A stretch of 21,656 bases of DNA from a virus, in IMG/VR virus record IMGVR_UViG_3300023175_000231, positions 1 through 21,656 of that record. One strand, 5' to 3'. The notes under the pieces were generated by a model, which was not told the DNA's origin, searched no databases, and saw only the letters and a list, made by a program, of their open reading frames with translations. The position numbers were made by a program, and so were the translations under genes. This document shows, piece by piece, positions 20,912-21,656 of the stretch (positions within the stretch are counted from its first letter, which is position 1; every line of letters starts with the position of its first letter).

Positions 20912-21156
20912 TGGAAAATCAAATCGTTTTTAAAAAATGGACACAAGGTCAGTTGTCTGAGGCGTTCAACAAACTGACAGAAGGTATGGAAAACTGGAAG
21001 ATGCCTATTCGGACAATCATTCATACGAGTGAGTGGCCTATCATGCAGGACGCATGTGTTTACTTCACAGGATCTGAACTGTGGCAACTCTACGACAATG
21101 GTGACGCAACTATGGAAGTTGCAGCCGAAGGTTATTACAATACGATTGGAGCTTAA
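20911..21156 (+). CDS. Small protein of unknown function
   Basis: An 81-residue protein starting MENQIVFKKWTQGQLSEAFN. It has four tryptophans, a single Cys and a Tyr-rich end (AAEGYYNTIGA); I see no motif. I chose the ATG at 20911, which shares its A with the stop before it and has GAGG 10 nt upstream, over an in-frame TTG at 20905. It is 2 nt from the next gene. Confidence 0.65.
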   Translation: MENQIVFKKWTQGQLSEAFNKLTEGMENWKMPIRTIIHTSEWPIMQDACVYFTGSELWQLYDNGDATMEVAAEGYYNTIGA

Positions 21157-21158
21157 TT

Positions 21159-21488
21159 ATGGGACTTAATGTTAGTGTTTACCGTAACTCAGAATTTGGA
21201 AACTATGACTGTACCAATGGTGGTATCAGTTCTGCGAACAACTCTTTGAATGTCGTCAACTGTGACGGCCCCTTTGATCCGCAGGATGATCGTCCTGCAG
21301 TGATGATTGTCGATGATCGTCCTTGTGGTAAACCTTACCCTAAGTTGGTTCCTGCAGTGTTCAACGAAGTCACTGAGACTTGGGAACGTGCAAAAGGTTG
21401 GTTTATGTTTGGTGGTAACTATGGTGGTACATCAGACAGTCGTTTTGAACACCGTATTCTTCCTATTCATGATCGTGTGGAGGCGTAA
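21159..21488 (+). CDS. Phage protein of unknown function
   Basis: A 109-residue protein starting MGLNVSVYRNSEFGNYDCTN. It is rich in Gly, Asn and Asp, with Cys18, Cys35 and Cys56; GWFMFGGNYGGTSDSRFEHR (79-98) is a notable Gly-rich stretch. It resembles uncharacterised small proteins of T4-like marine phages. GGAG lies 7 nt before the ATG, inside the previous gene. Confidence 0.65.
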   Translation: MGLNVSVYRNSEFGNYDCTNGGISSANNSLNVVNCDGPFDPQDDRPAVMIVDDRPCGKPYPKLVPAVFNEVTETWERAKGWFMFGGNYGGTSDSRFEHRILPIHDRVEA

Positions 21489-21490
21489 TT

Positions 21491-21656
21491 ATGTTTAATC
21501 CTAAAAATGCAAACTGGGGATGTACTTGTGAAACTCGTCCTCTTGTGGATCAACTAAGTATGTTGGATGTCTTCCCATCCGAAGGACCTGTCAAACCTCT
21601 GAAGGGTAATCGTGCATTGGAGAAATTCCGTAAAGCGCAGAATGTCGTTTGGGACA
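21491..21656 (+). CDS. Unknown protein, 3' end outside window
   Basis: An open frame runs off the window end after 55 codons. It starts MFNPKNANWGCTCETRPLVD and contains CTC (11-13) and a basic segment (NRALEKFRKAQ). GGAGG lies 7 nt before the ATG and the previous stop is 2 nt away, so it continues the same operon. The function cannot be told from this part. Confidence 0.6.
   Translation, partial: MFNPKNANWGCTCETRPLVDQLSMLDVFPSEGPVKPLKGNRALEKFRKAQNVVWD

Noticed and set aside
1-21656. tRNA, rRNA, CRISPR array, insertion sequence, attachment site or homing intron
   Set aside because: No cloverleaf, regularly spaced repeat, transposase, integrase or interrupted core gene was seen; gp43, gp46 and gp47 are intact.

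Overview
The window reads as part of the genome of a T4-like marine myovirus (tailed, contractile-type phage). The diagnostic genes are a family-B DNA polymerase of T4 gp43 type, the gp46/gp47 recombination nuclease pair, the gp55 late sigma factor, UvsW helicase and UvsY. Many small genes resemble those of cyanophages and pelagiphages (MazG-like enzymes, WYL_2/SH3-like, DUF465-like, 2OG-Fe(II) oxygenases). The host cannot be named from sequence. Near-consensus sigma70 promoters and an outer-membrane-type protein point to a Gram-negative bacterium. There are no photosynthesis genes, tRNAs, rRNAs, CRISPR arrays or insertion sequences.

Layout. (1) 1-2416, minus strand: a truncated small coiled-coil gene, a GT-A-like glycosyltransferase with a phage late promoter, and an orphan DUF262/HNH-like protein with its own early promoter. 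(2) 2519-14012, minus strand: one long, tightly packed run of genes with mostly 1-4 nt overlaps, reading gp55 -> acidic protein -> APS-kinase-like P-loop protein -> HxGH nucleotidyltransferase -> gp47 -> gp46 -> two small genes -> gp43 -> DUF465-like -> WYL_2-like -> tiny membrane protein -> MazG-like -> 2OG oxygenase -> MazG-like -> DruA/DUF4338-like -> sulfotransferase-like -> short HAD-like. A strong promoter at 14048-14076 heads it, and internal promoters probably re-initiate it. (3) 14013-14162: a divergent promoter region. (4) 14163-16683, minus: 2OG oxygenase, UvsY, UvsW. (5) 16726-17214, minus: a single tail-tube-like structural gene behind a T4-type TATAAATA late promoter. (6) 17266-18179 plus and 18166-18873 minus: a small gene and two paralogous FkbM-type methyltransferases that converge and overlap tail to tail. 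(7) 18891-19333, minus: an outer-membrane-barrel-like protein with signal peptide and a clean intrinsic terminator. (8) 19581-21656, plus: two tandem HExxH metalloprotease-like genes, then a promoter and four small genes of unknown function, the last cut by the window end.

How it fits together. gp43, gp46/47, UvsY and UvsW form the replication and recombination core; gp55 turns on late promoters such as those upstream of the tail-tube-like and glycosyltransferase genes. MazG-like enzymes would act on nucleotide pools. The accessory genes (glycosyltransferase, sulfotransferase-like, APS-kinase-like, nucleotidyltransferase, two FkbM methyltransferases, outer-membrane protein) suggest modification of glycans or the cell surface. 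The DUF262/HNH-like, DruA-like and very acidic proteins are the best candidates for roles in phage-host or phage-phage conflict. All functional assignments come from motif recognition by eye.
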